Positions 33,408 to 44,352 of a stretch of DNA of 64,000 bases are shown here, piece by piece. Source of the stretch: Pohlia nutans (lineage: Eukaryota; Streptophyta; Bryopsida; Bryales; Mniaceae); NCBI GenBank assembly GCA_022496805.1, contig CM040094.1, positions 13,105,501 through 13,169,500 on the forward strand, read 5' to 3'. The notes under the pieces are model-generated. The model saw only the letters and a list, made by a program, of their open reading frames with translations. It was not told where the DNA came from and did no database searches. A program made the position numbers and the translations under genes. Each line of letters opens with the position of its first letter. Within the stretch, counting starts at the first letter, position 1.

Positions 33408-33723
33408 TATGTTATTCTAATGCTAGTATATTCGGTCTTTGTCGATGGGTTTGCAAGTACTTCAATTTAACCATATATTGGAAATGTAAAATTAGTGTGT
33501 GCATGGGCTAACAGAGAAACACACACGTAGTTCATGGTGCTCTCGCAAAAGGGGTTGGAGTTCTTCTATTCTCTAGGCTGGAGTTCCTCAAAAGGGACTA
33601 GATTTCGTACAAAATTGATTCTGAAGAATTCGTCAAGATAAATTTTTACTCTCTAGGGAACTATCTGTGCCAAATTTGGGGATGAGAAGTGGTCATGAGT
33701 TGTCCTGTTGTATTTGCCTGCAG

Positions 33724-34470
33724 GTGAACATTCAGGAAGGTGCAGAACCGACGTTTGATCACATACGCTTACGAGAATTAGGGTGCTCAACCGAAATAGA
33801 GGACATGATGGCCTTAACCTTGAAGGTTGATGGCTCCTCAGAGACGGAGCAATTCAAGAACACCGGGATCTTCGACGCCAGCCTTTCCTTCAGTTTTTTC
33901 ACCAAGCCCATCTTTGAGGGCTGGTTCCCCAACCGTTGCCAAGATTTCTACACCTTCGAGGCCTTTGCAGCGGCAGCTTCAACTTACCCTGCCTTTGGCA
34001 GCTCGGGGGGTTTACTTCCAAAAAATTACAAATGGCGTGCAAAAAAATATAGGGTCCAAATAAATCTTGGAAGGTAATTTTTATAAATGAATTACATTAA
34101 TAGAGGATGCTAAAAATTGATTACAAGAATAATTATAAGAATATTCTTGAAATATTACTAATTATAGTAAGAATTACTTTTATTTTTAAGGGTACTTTTA
34201 AATACCTTTTTTTACACATGATACGCAAAATATACTAAGAGTAAACCCCCCAAGGGTTGCAGAGGACGGCACAATTGCGTTCAAGACGGCACTCTGGTTC
34301 TGGATGAAGAGGAACTGTCATGGCGCCATCATTGGTCCTCCCCCAAGGTTTGCCGGAACTATCAGAATCATCAACGGAGGGATCAAGTGCGGCCGGAGAA
34401 TCGGGTCAATGCTTACACGAGATTCTGCTTGACACTGGGCGTCCAACCCGGGACTGACCTTCGCTGCTAA
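33724..34470 (+). pseudogene. GH19 chitinase, internally deleted and frameshifted
   Basis: Two separated pieces of a GH19 chitinase are visible. The first (about 33886-34015) reads IFEGWFPNRCQDFYTFEAF and then AAASTYPAFGSSGG, the family N-terminal region. The second (34265-34470) reads DGTIAFKTALWFWM, RIINGGIKCG and, after a frame change at about 34394, ENRVNAYTRFCLTLGV ending in a stop. The middle, with the catalytic EIAAFLAQTSHETTGGW region, is missing. The two pieces are separated by about 250 AT-rich bases. Upstream of the first piece the frame is open from an acceptor at 33723, but that part is not recognisable. Chitinases cleave chitin in defence; this copy is dead. Confidence 0.85.
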
Positions 34471-34600
34471 ATGTTGAGAGCACAATGTTAATAACGCAGA
34501 ATTGAATGGAGGTTATCGAAGCTGTCACTTCTTGAGGCCGATCATTTATGTTGGTTCTTTCGTAGGCAGACTTCTTTCGATCATTTATGTTGGTTCTTCC

Positions 34601-35690
34601 GTTTGACGTTTCAACCATATTTTAAGAAATCCACCATTGTTATCAATCACAAAGGGCTTTACGGTTGATTGTCCTAAAACCACCAACTTAAGCAATCTGA
34701 CCTATTTTTGGCAGTGCTAAATTCGAAAAAAAAATTCGAAAAAAAAATATGACCACATTCGAAATAGGTTTTGATGAGGATTCCAAAAAATTGCAACATC
34801 TAATTCGCATTTGTCAATTTATACAAAATTCCAAAGTGGAAAGTAACCTGTGACCCATACATCACATACAATTTCCTAAATTCACACTTTGTTGTTCCTA
34901 GATTGTGCTCATAAGCTAACCCAAAACCGTACTGCCATCCACCAAAAATTGACAGCAGTCCACAGTCCAACGAACCATTTTGGGGGGTGTGGTGGTTTTA
35001 GGGCAGCATACCTTAACCTGACGAGCTGAAGTACACTCATCACCTTCTGAATTAAGGTACATACACAAGTAGAATATTATTATCACTATTATCATGAATT
35101 AAGTTACAGCCAATCGTTTATTATTGAGTTACAGCCAATCGTTTATTATTAAGTTACAGCCAATCGTTTATTCAATCGTTTATTATTGAGACTTTGGTAG
35201 CATCTGCAAGTGTGAGACCAGGCAGCAGACAAACCAGGCAGACAGGTTTAAAAAAACAATTACATCGTGCCCATCTATGGCCAGGTTGACAGCCATACAT
35301 GCGCTCACCATCACCCAAAACCGCACTGCCATTCACCAAAATTTGACAACAGTCCCACAAATTATGGAATTCAGCCCCAGCACTGGCGGTTATGGGTCAA
35401 GTCAAACGAACCATTTTGGGGGGTGTGGTGGTTTTAGGGCAGCATACCTTAAACTTTGTCCAAAGAATCATTCATGAAGAAAAAAATATTCACAGTGAGA
35501 ACGTTATTCAAGGTCAAAATGCTGTGACTGAAAAAATAAAAAATGGACACTACATCAAATATGAGAAAATCTAAAAACCAAATGTCTCAAAACATGGCAA
35601 CAAACGTGACTGACTCAAACAATCAAGTGTGTACAAAACATGCAATATTCCATGAAAATACCAGAATGTGATACTAGAGAGTGATGAAAA
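34601..35690. repeat. Local duplicate of 38401-38850 with an insertion
   Basis: 34601-34661 followed by 35449-35690 aligns with the continuous segment 38401-38850 (starting 'gtttgacgtttcaaccatat'). The copy at 38.4 kb has about 150 extra bases of its own. The 787 bases in between are present only in this copy. Confidence 0.8.
34662..35448. mobile_element. Insertion with TTA target repeat, present in one duplicate
   Basis: 787 bp flanked by TTA on both sides, absent from the paralogous site at 38460. Near-terminal inverted sequences are CCTAAAACCACCA (left) and TGGTGGTTTTAGG (right). An internal copy of the right end lies at 34980-35012 ('ggggggtgtggtggttttag'). A tandem repeat of 'gttacagccaatcgtttatt' (3-4 units) is at 35103-35190. 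A TTA duplication fits PIF/Harbinger-type elements. Non-coding. Confidence 0.7.
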
Positions 35691-35716
35691 AAGGGCTTCA
35701 AATGGTGCCAACCCTC

Positions 35717-35920
35717 TTAACCGAAGGTTCATGGTTTTAAAAATGACAAATTCAATTGATCATATTGTGGAAAATATATTTCACATGGAACCTAATTTTA
35801 TAACACTGGAACATTGCATGTGTTGGCCAAAAAAGAAATAAAATTTGAACACAGTCAAGGAGGCCCTAGTACTCAAAACTGAATCATGAGGCCCAATTCG
35901 GGCTTCTTAATCCTTATTAA
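35717..35920 (-). mobile_element. Family B MITE, decayed
   Basis: TTAACCGAAGGTTCATGG to GGGCTTCTTAATCCTTATTAA; the outer CCCCTAAAGGACC has largely decayed. A sister copy lies at 38847-39035 in the matching place of the duplicate, so this element predates the duplication. Confidence 0.65.
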
Positions 35921-36186
35921 ACCCTTTTCATTTTGTAACGTCGTATCACAGTATTAGAGTTATTCTTAAAGTCACCGTTTGAATAAGATACCGTGAATTT
36001 TGCATTAAAGTACTCTTATTTGTTCACTCCAAATAGTTTAAAAGTATGGAAAAGCTTGGTGGTCTATCATTGTTAGGCGTGTACGAGCTTGGTGGTCTTC
36101 AAACTCAAGGGAAACTAGTGTAACCGTCAAGAAAGACAGCTAAACTAGTTTTCCATGAGTTTAAAGACCACCAAGCTCTTACACAC

Positions 36187-37215
36187 TTAGTCGTAATAAA
36201 GATGGATTACTTTTTACATCTTCTGTTATCAATGTTTAGGTTTTGGTGTCTCATGTTCTAATTGATTTTGTACATCTTGTGGAATCAATATCTAGGTTTT
36301 AGTATTTGGATTCAAATGTGAAGATCACGTGTTGTGTCAAGGATGAATATGGGTGTACATGTAGACTAAAATCACTCAGTTTTGTATTCTCGCCATCACA
36401 CCCTCCTTTTTACAAGAAGTTGCATACAAATGTGATAAGGAGTTCTACATGTGTAAAGTGGGAGTACGGAAATTAACCCTAAAGAACCATGAGACCTCCA
36501 AGCGGCTTCTGGTACTAAAAAGTGAAGAAATTCGAGTTTTTGAGCTTTGAGTTGTAAAATGAGCAACAAACATACCCTAGCTCTTTTTGTGAATTGAATG
36601 TGTAGGTACTTCCTCATTGTAAATTCATGAAGTGTGCAATTTTTGATGATTATTTTTTGAGTTGCAAGGAGGCTATCAAGGTGTCACTTCAAACCTTCAT
36701 ATCTTCCTCCTCACACCTCCAAATCACGTGAATTTATTTGCACATGTTATGGTTCCTGTTGTACAGTAACAGTATATAGTAGTCTTTCTTCGTTGGATCA
36801 CTATAAAATTGAATCTATCAGTAAACAAACTATAATTACAACCTTAATATGACTGTCTCTTGGAATGGTTGTACAGTACAAGGTCTAATCCTGATCGATA
36901 AGTAAGTGACCCAGGTGGTCTTTGCCGGAAGGAGCTTTCGCCCAACCGGCGTAGTAAAACGATTTCTTAAACTTGGAGAACTTGATTGCTCTAAACCTGG
37001 GGCGCTCCTCCGCTCTCCGCAACAGCTCAGGAATGGGACCGACAACCGTGTCGTCTGCAGGGGCACTGAACGTGGCAATGGACATGCGAGGCTTGGCGCT
37101 CACAAACGCCCGGTGCTCCACACTTCTGTACCTCCCATTGCTCAAAATCTGCAACCACCACCAAGTGCCCAAGATGTCAATAAGTTACTAGGGAAACAAA
37201 AGTATTCTCAAAACT
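36187..37215. repeat. Segmental duplicate of 28078-29165
   Basis: This copy carries the functional last exon of the dioxygenase and its 3' flank and is taken to be the source copy. High identity to 28078-29165 in direct orientation. Confidence 0.9.
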
Positions 37216-39780
37216 CATCAGGAGTTTAGGACCCCATGGATTTTAAATGATTTCCGTGCAAGATTCGATATTCCATGGGTTCGTGCATTTTTTGTATGGA
37301 TTCTGTACAAATTTTGTGCTAATTCCGCACAGATTCCTGCACTTTGTGAGATAAGGAAAAGAGTGAATATAGAAGTTGTGCAGAATCAGTGCAAAATCTG
37401 TGCGAAAAATGTATGAACCCATGAAATATTGTGGAAATTGTTAAAAATTAGTGAGATCCTAAATTCCTGATGAAAAGCTCAATTTTTTAACAAAGGCTAC
37501 ATCACATTAATCCTTACAGGACCAAAGAAGCCCAAATTGGGCCTCCTGTTTTTTTTAATAGCAGTTTTGAATAGGTCCTATATAGACTTCCTTTTATTCA
37601 AATTTCTTTGTTGTTTGAGCAACACATGCCATGTTCTTCCCTGATCCTAGTCACATAGAATTTGGTCACATTTTTCACAATACGATTGACATTTTGAAAC
37701 CATGAATCCTTGGTCCTCTACGGAGTTAAGAGGTGCATTAACCTTTCCTCCAATGTTTAAACAATTGTGAACCAGAAAATGTCTTATCCAGCTGCCTCTC
37801 GTAGCAATCAACTGCTCAAACATGACCCCAATTGTTTCTAATAGGAGGTAGGTACCTCAATTTGATCTCCCACGTTGACAACGAACCAACCCTCCACAGG
37901 CTTCACAGTGACCCACTGGTCATCCTTCTTCACTTGCAACCCCACAGTGGCGTCCTGCAGCAAAAGAGTGATGGAGTTGTTGTCCGAATGCTTCCGCAGA
38001 CCCATGGTCACGTCCGGCTGCGGACACGGCGGGTAATAGTTCACTTGCAACACTTGCTGCGACCTCCCCGCGAAGTAGTCGTTTAAAAACTCCGGTTCCA
38101 ATCCCAGGCTCTCCGAAATGAGCTCCGAAATCCGACTCGTCAGCTTGTCTGCTTCCTCACAATAATCCTCCACCGTGTCCCTGCCAGAAATAATGAGCAT
38201 CCACAACTATAATTGTTACATCTATAATAATTGACTTAATTACTGCTTAATTCAAGTAGTAATTAGTCTCTACCTTAGTCATGTAATGTCTGCTGATTGA
38301 AATATTCAGTATACGGGTCGGTTTAGGATAAGTATTTTCTGTAGTGTAGGAAAATTGGACCCTCTGCTGCAAATCATCTGTTTGTGTGAAAATGACTTCA
38401 GTTTGACGTTTCAACCATATTTTAAGAAATCCAGCATTGTTATCAATCACAAAGGGCTTTAAACTTTGCCCAAAGAATCATGAAGAAAAAATTCTCACAA
38501 TAGATGACAAAACGAATGCCAGCATGACCATTTTATGGAGCAAGGTAACTGTATCTAAATGAAGACTATATCGTTTTGTGGAGTGACACATGAAGATCAT
38601 TAGCAAATTCATTTCAATGCTATGTAAAGTGGAATCACGTGAAAATTCTTCACAGTGAGAAGGTTATTCAAGGTGAAAGTGCTGTGACTAAAAAAAAAAA
38701 TGGACACTACATCAAACATGAGAAAAGTAAAAAAAACAAATGTCTCAAAACATGGCAACAAACGTGACTGATTCAATCAATCAAATGTGTACAAAACATG
38801 CAATATTCCATGCAGATACCAGAATGTGATACTAGAGAGTGCATGGTTTTAAAATGATAAACTCAATTGATCATATTGTGAAAAATATATTTTCACATGG
38901 AACCTGATTTTATATCACTGGAATCAGTGAAGAACATTGCCAAAAAGAAATAAATTTGAACACAAGGAAGTCCACATATGACCTACTCAAAACTGAATCA
39001 TGGGGCCCAATTTGGGCTTCTTAATCCTTGACCCTTTTCATTTTTTATGGGCCTCAACATTTTGCTTATCCCAGGTGGAGACTTGTTAGGCCTAATTCCG
39101 CAGACAGAAACCATGGCTTTGAAGAAGACGATGGCTCTTGCTTTTCTTGTACACTTTTGACAATTGAAGTAAAGTTTTCATTTGCACCCAAAAAGACAAA
39201 AAAGATGATGGCTGACCTGAAAGACGGAGGATGCTGAGGCCAAAGCTCATATCGGCGCCCAGAAACAGGAAACGTATACAACCGTAACCGATCGCTCCAA
39301 TTGGCGCTGTTGCTCTCTTTGACCCCAAATCTGTCGCCATAGCCTTCATCAGGAAGCGCATCGTGTTCCGCCACAGCCCGGATCTTGTTCCTGTCCTCGT
39401 AAGGCAGCTCAAAAAACTCCCGGAACACTTGCTGCGTCCGGCTCATCAACTGCAAATCCACGCCGTGGTTCTTCACTTGGAAGAACCCCCATTGCTCACA
39501 CGCCCTTCGGATCTGCTCCACCACCACACCATGCTCCACCCCAGCCATGTCGATCACGGGAAGCTCCACCTTCAAAACCATAAAATCATTAAGTGAATGG
39601 CTACAACCCGCAACCCTAAAATTAAAACAAAGTCTAATCACACACGATTGATACCTTTGCAGCGCCATCTTCTGTCAACTTCACACGATCTTTCTCAGCG
39701 ACGAGAAAGTCCTCCGGCACTGTGTCAAGATGGCCATTCTCGACAAGCTCCTGCAAGGTCACTCGCGGCTCCGAAGGCAT
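36885..39780 (-). CDS. 2-oxoglutarate/Fe(II)-dependent dioxygenase (4 exons)
   Basis: A plant DOXC-class dioxygenase; such enzymes hydroxylate or desaturate small molecules (flavonoids, hormones, alkaloids) using 2-oxoglutarate and ferrous iron in the cytosol. Exons on the minus strand: 39780-39655, 39569-39217, 38180-37856, 37148-36885; 1068 nt, 355 residues, the usual length. The DIOX_N part holds LPVIDMAG, ACEQWGFFQVKNHGV and FFELPYEDRNK. The catalytic part has VNYYPPCPQPD, the iron ligands HSD in GLRKHSDNNSITLLLQD, the distal His in RYRSVEHR, and the 2-oxoglutarate-binding R.S in KPRMSIATF. All key residues are intact. The substrate cannot be assigned. Intron 3 (37149-37855) contains a family F and a family B element. 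A truncated duplicate of the last exon lies at 28827-29094. Confidence 0.93.
37217..37472. mobile_element. Foldback element, family F
   Basis: Inverted ends CATCAGGAGTTTAGGACCCC and GAGATCCTAAATTCCTGATG with complementary subterminal arms. It lies in dioxygenase intron 3, starting about 70 bases upstream of the exon 4 acceptor (in gene direction). It is absent from the duplicate at 29.1 kb, where only a divergent half is seen slightly further on. Confidence 0.8.
37507..37729 (+). mobile_element. Family B MITE in dioxygenase intron 3
   Basis: TTAATCCTTACAGGACCAAAG to CCTTGGTCCTCTACGGAGTTAA, with the full family B interior. Both termini carry several substitutions, so it is an older copy. Confidence 0.75.
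38847..39035 (-). mobile_element. Family B MITE, decayed sister of 35717-35920
   Basis: Shares 'catggttttaaaatgataaactcaattgatcatattg' type interior and the GGGCTTCTTAATCC end with 35717-35920. Both outer termini are lost. It lies in dioxygenase intron 2 (38181-39216). Confidence 0.6.
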
Positions 39781-39970
39781 GGTTGCAAAGCTTGAAATGG
39801 TTGCAAGGGAGAGCCGATCATGAGGAGAAAATCAATGTATTCTGCAAGGTGTCATGAACTCATAATAATTAAGTTAGGGTCATGAAGGACCCCACCTGTC
39901 GCTTTACTGTACAGATTTCTTTTTCTTTTTTCTTTTTTGGCTCTGAGATTGACTGGGACATTCTACTGAC

Positions 39971-40141
39971 ATAACATTCAGTAGCATGCACTGATCCTGC
40001 CTTGGCTCTACAGTAGATGGTGTGGACATAACATTTAGTAGCATGCACTGATCCTGTCTTGGCTCTACAGTAGATGGTGTGGACATAACATTCAGTAGCA
40101 TGCACCGATCCTGCCTTGGCTCTACAATAGATGGTGTGGAA
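39971..40141. repeat. Three tandem 57-base units
   Basis: Units start at 39971, 40028 and 40085 ('ataacattcagtagcatgca') and differ by 1-3 bases. 57 is a multiple of three, so both minus-strand frames stay open across the array. Parts of the unit recur in dispersed form at about 52150-52600 and 54600-54690. Confidence 0.9.
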
Positions 40142-40440
40142 TATTCCACACCCAACAATACTTCATCAATAGCTAAGTGGACAGGTGGAGGCTCTAGGTA
40201 GGTGATGAGCAGAGTGCATGAAGGAAAGGAAAGGCAGTGGACATGAAGGCTACTGAATGTTGTGGAAGTACGTAAGTTACATACAACATGATGCTTTCTG
40301 CCAACATGTTCTCGTGACGTCCGTGGACAACCATTTTCTGATCCCATAACATTCAATAGCCTTCGTGCACTCTGCTCATCATCTTGGGACTCCACCTGTC
40401 CAATTAGCTACTGATGAAGAAGGTCCTGTTGGGAGTGGAA
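40142..40440. repeat. Dispersed repeat, related to 52440-52600
   Basis: Contains 'tggaatattccacacccaac', 'gtggacaggtggaggctc' and 'gatgagcagagtgcatgaagg', which appear in reverse complement at 52480-52580. The palindromic GGAATATTCC motif also occurs at about 54631. Non-coding. Confidence 0.65.
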
Positions 40441-40659
40441 TATGCTGTACTGTACATTCTCCTCTGGGGCAATGGCAAGCTGCAGATGCAAGAATGATGT
40501 TGAAAACTGTAATCTAAATGTTTCGGTGTTACCGGATTACTCAAATACAGTCTGATTCTCGCAATCAAGCCATTCTGCACGTGTGTATGAAAGCCAATTA
40601 ATTGTGGGAATTGCCAGACTTAAACCCTAATTCAAAAATTCCAGCCACTTATTACTGCC

Positions 40660-41340
40660 TGAATCCAGCAACTTATTGCCTGGGAGGGGCTTCTTGTCTT
40701 CAACCAAAACCACTTCCAATCTATCAATCTACTCAGTAATGTAAACCAATAACATCAACAGCTGTAATCTACATTTCTAAATGGTCAAGTGCATTTCTAA
40801 ATGGATAATTCACCATTCTAAATGTGTATGGAAACCACATTGAGCCTCCTGTAGGGATAGCTAAACTTAAGCTCTAATTCAGTGTAATGGAAAAGTTACT
40901 GCCTGAGTAGGAGCTTCTTCTCTTCGACCAACACCACTTTCAATCCTCTCCCTTTATAATCTATCAATCTAGTAAACCAAGTGGTTGCAACTAACTATAA
41001 TCTAAATGTCTACGTGTTCAAGTGCTCCCGGATTACTCAAAAGAGTCTCAATGAAACCAGTCTACATGTATATGGAAGCCAAATTGTAGGCATAGCCAAA
41101 CCCTAACCCTAATTCCCTTGTCACGGAAAAATCCAGCAACGGGCTCCTTCTCTTCAACCAAAACCATTCTCAATCTATCAATCTACTCAGGAATGTAAAC
41201 CCAGTGGTTGCAATAATATCAATGTCTAAGTGCTCCCGGATAATTCACCGCGTATGGAAAGCACATTGAGCTCCCTGTAGAGATAGCCCTAATTCCATTG
41301 TAATGGAAAAATCCAGCAACTTACTGCCTGGGAGGGGGCT
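40660..41340. repeat. Tandem copies of the 3' end of the RRM gene
   Basis: The last about 30 coding bases of the RRM gene (complement of the PPPRQ-stop end, 'gcctgggaggggcttcttctcttcaacc') plus about 150-200 bases of 3' flank recur at about 40660, 40895, 41132 and the true end at 41311. Spacing is about 180-235 bases. Copies are diverged and have lost the upstream coding part. Confidence 0.8.
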
Positions 41341-42405
41341 TCTTCTCTTCAACCAAAACCACACTCAAGTCGCGCCCACCATAATCCGCGCCATTCAGAC
41401 TCTCCATAGCGGCTTGGACCTCTTCAGCAGAGTCCATGGTGACGAAACCATAGCCACGGGACCTGCCAGTCTCCTTGTCATAAACAACCTTCGCGTCCAC
41501 GACAGTTCCATATCCAGAAAACAGAAGCGCCAGAGCCTCGTCGTCGCATGACCAGGGAAAGTTGCTGACGAACATCTTGTTCACGTTCCCGGGCCTGCCT
41601 CGCCTAGCAGTCCTCACCTGAGATTTTTTCAAGGAAGTCCCATTAGTGATTTTTAAGCGCTTCACAATTCCTTTTTACAACAAATACATAGCATTCTATA
41701 GAATTCTTGGCTATAATACATAGCCATGATCGATAAGGGAAGGTAATGGCGATATACTCTACTTATTTTTCCCAATTTTTCTTATAGCAACATAGCAAGT
41801 TGGCGATCAATATAGCCACAAAAAAATTCGCTGGTTCTCACAATGTGAGGGTTGTTCTTGCTCATCTTCGGAAAGTCCACTTTCAAGACTCGCCCTCCCA
41901 ACTCCTTCCCGTCGAGCGCCTTGATCACAGCCCGCGCGTCCTCGTCGCTGGCCATCGTCACAAACGCGAATCCTCGGTTCCTCTGCTGATCCTCGTCGTA
42001 CACCACCTCCACGACCTCCACGTTGCCGAAATCCTGGAGGATCTCGGCTAATTGTGTGCTGTCGTACTCCCACGGCAAATTCCCCACGTACAACTTGGAT
42101 CCCTGATACTGCTGCTGCTGGTCGGTCCCAACCGGCTCCTCCGTTACAACGTCGGCTTCTGTTGCAGCATCTTCGGATTTGAATTCTTCTTCTGTTGCAA
42201 CGTCCTCGGATCCGATTTCTGTAGCTCTTGTGATGAGGGAGAAGCTCGAGCAGGACCTTCTCGTAGCGAAGGTGCAGGATATGGAAACCAGGGGAGCTGC
42301 CAATCGCAATACTGCACCATTTCGGGTGAGATTGGTGTGCGAGAGACGGGCGAATTGTTGCGTCGTGGGCATTATAGCCAAGGTCGTCATCCTTGCGGCC
42401 GCCAT
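41321..42405 (-). CDS. Chloroplast two-RRM ribonucleoprotein (cp29/cp31 type)
   Basis: Nuclear-encoded plastid RNA-binding protein family that stabilises, processes and helps edit chloroplast transcripts. Exons on the minus strand: 42405-41842 and 41617-41321; 861 nt, 286 residues. The N-terminal about 60 residues are rich in Ser, Thr, Arg and Ala with few acids, typical of a transit peptide, followed by an acidic linker (about 65-98). RRM1 has KLYVGNLPW (RNP2) and NRGFAFVTM (RNP1). RRM2 has KMFVSNFPW and SRGYGFVTM. The linker between them is encoded across the intron. The donor (ATT|GTGAGA) and acceptor (CTCAG|GTG) are in phase 0. The protein ends EEKKPPPRQ. The start ATG at 42405 gives the best transit peptide; the next ATG is five codons downstream. 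Confidence 0.93.
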
Positions 42406-42883
42406 CGCTGCAAAAGCAAAGCAAACACAAAAGCAAACTGAAGGATTCGATCGTTCCTGTGTTACGAATTGAATTCTAAAACCCTCGGAACCCTAAAACC
42501 CTCGACGGAGATTACAAGGGGGGCTTTTCTTGGTACTCACAAGTGCACACTATTTAATTGAGAGAGAGTTCAGTAAATCTACAACAGAGCATATTTTCCA
42601 TCATAAAGACCAATGTTATTTTTTTATTGGGTCCTATTGACGAGCCGAAGAGGCTTTCAATGCACTTTAATACTGGTTATTTGGATACCGTATGAATAAG
42701 TTATGAATTTTCAAAGTATTATAATATTGTGACCAATCATCATATGGGACAATTTTTGGGATGACATCAAAGTCCAAATGTAGACAATCTAGTGAACGGT
42801 CTTTTTGCACTTTCAACACCTATAAATTCTAAGTTTCTCAAAAGGTTTAACATCCTCTTATTCAATTCATTATATAACGTAGG

Positions 42884-43460
42884 TTAACCCCTAACTGCCT
42901 AAGCGTCCATTTTTTGGACGATGTACAGATTTCATCCATAATTTCTCATCCGTCATGCACTTTTAGCAGTGTGGAATTTTTACTGTAGATTCTATGGGAA
43001 GTTAGCTTCACGCATATGTGATCCGATTAGAAAGGGGATGATTTGTGAAATTTTTATGCCTCATTTCATGTTGTAGTGATTCACCCAAAATTTTGAAGAT
43101 TTCAGTGTAAAAGTGCTCTATAAAAAGTCAACTCATAAAATTAAGCAACCAAAAAATCTCCAAAAATCACTACACTTAGAGTATTACATCTCAACCAATC
43201 ACAACAAATTTCATCCGTAGATTGTCAATATCTTATTCGTAATTGAATTACAAAATAATTTTGAATTTCACGTTTCAAATTTTGTACAAAATTATTGGTA
43301 ATAGCAATCATAGATCTAACTGTATGGATAGAATCTAAAATTCATAATGTACAACTTTTATTCATATATCAAGTTCAAAATATCCCTCTAAGTTGCATTT
43401 TATAATGCATCTTTGCAAAACTGCCGAATTTAGAGAGGGCTCTAGGCATTTAGGAGTTAA
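42884..43460 (+). mobile_element. TTAA element, family D, intact
   Basis: 577 bp from TTAACCCCTAACTGCCTAAG to TAGGCATTTAGGAGTTAA; the inverted ends match over about 18 bases with two mismatches. It contains an unoccupied TTAA at 43141-43144, the empty version of the site filled at 8574-8920. Flanking 'attatataacgtagg' occurs just before the element and again at about 43580, a separate local duplication. Confidence 0.85.
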
Positions 43461-44068
43461 GCATGCTGCTCCATACAATGCTTTTGCCCCTAGGATTAAA
43501 TGCAGACAATCTTCCACTTTCAAACAACCAGAAATTATAAATTACTTGAAAGATTCAACGATCTCTTTTTCAATTTATTATATAACGTAGGTGAAGCATG
43601 CATGCACATATACTCACTATACGATGCTTCCTAGAATTCTCGTTCCACGAGCCAACCTATTCTATTATATAAGTGTGTACCTTGTTACGTGCACCTAAAC
43701 GGTTTCACTACTAAAAATATAGTGTTAAACTCCGAGCTAGTCAATTTGTATCAGACTAAGACGTAAGCTCTGTAGAATCAAGAAGTCTAGTACAATGCAC
43801 AAGGTCAAAAAAAATATTATAAAAATAAATGCCGATTTATTTTAAATTTCCCTTTGTTCCAAAATAAAACATTAGTGAAAACATTACTTCCAATTCACAA
43901 AGGTGCTTTTCATTTCAGTAAAAAGAGAATCTTGTAGAATACTTGAAAATATTCCATACGCTGAACCTTTTTTTTAATAGAAAAGAATTAAATACTCGAT
44001 ACATGGTTGTAACTGTCACGGCAGATGCTCCAATACAAATTTTGTACATACACAAGCCCCAATGCCAG

Positions 44069-44190
44069 AAAGAGAAAGTAAAAGTAAAAGGCACGGGGGT
44101 TACGATTTCTTTCGGAACGCAGGAGCTTCCAGAAAGATAAAGGAAAAAGTAAAAGGCACGAGGGGTACGTTTTCTTTCCCGACGCAAGGG
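44069..44190. promoter_or_regulatory. Duplicated block upstream of CYP51
   Basis: Two adjacent blocks of about 60 bases share 'gtaaaaggcacg(a/g)ggg(g/t)ta' and 'ttctttc.cgacgca' cores. They lie 160-285 bases before the CYP51 start codon, so they probably belong to its promoter or leader. A TATA-like TTTTATACAA is at about 44302. Function is inferred from position only. Confidence 0.4.
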
Positions 44191-44352
44191 GCGGGTGGGT
44201 TAGTGGAGGTCCTCGAGAACGACGCACTATTGTTGGGCTGCTTCGATTTGCTCCCTTTGCTGACAAGCCCATCGCCATCGCCCGCGCCTGCCTGCCCTTT
44301 CATTTTATACAACGCCCCGGGGGCTCGCTGCGATCTCAAACAAATCGCAGCG

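Noticed and set aside
39904..40395. 163-codon minus-strand open frame over the 57-base repeats
   Set aside because: The frame is kept open by the unit length; the sequence is a dispersed non-coding repeat and runs into a homopolymer-rich end.
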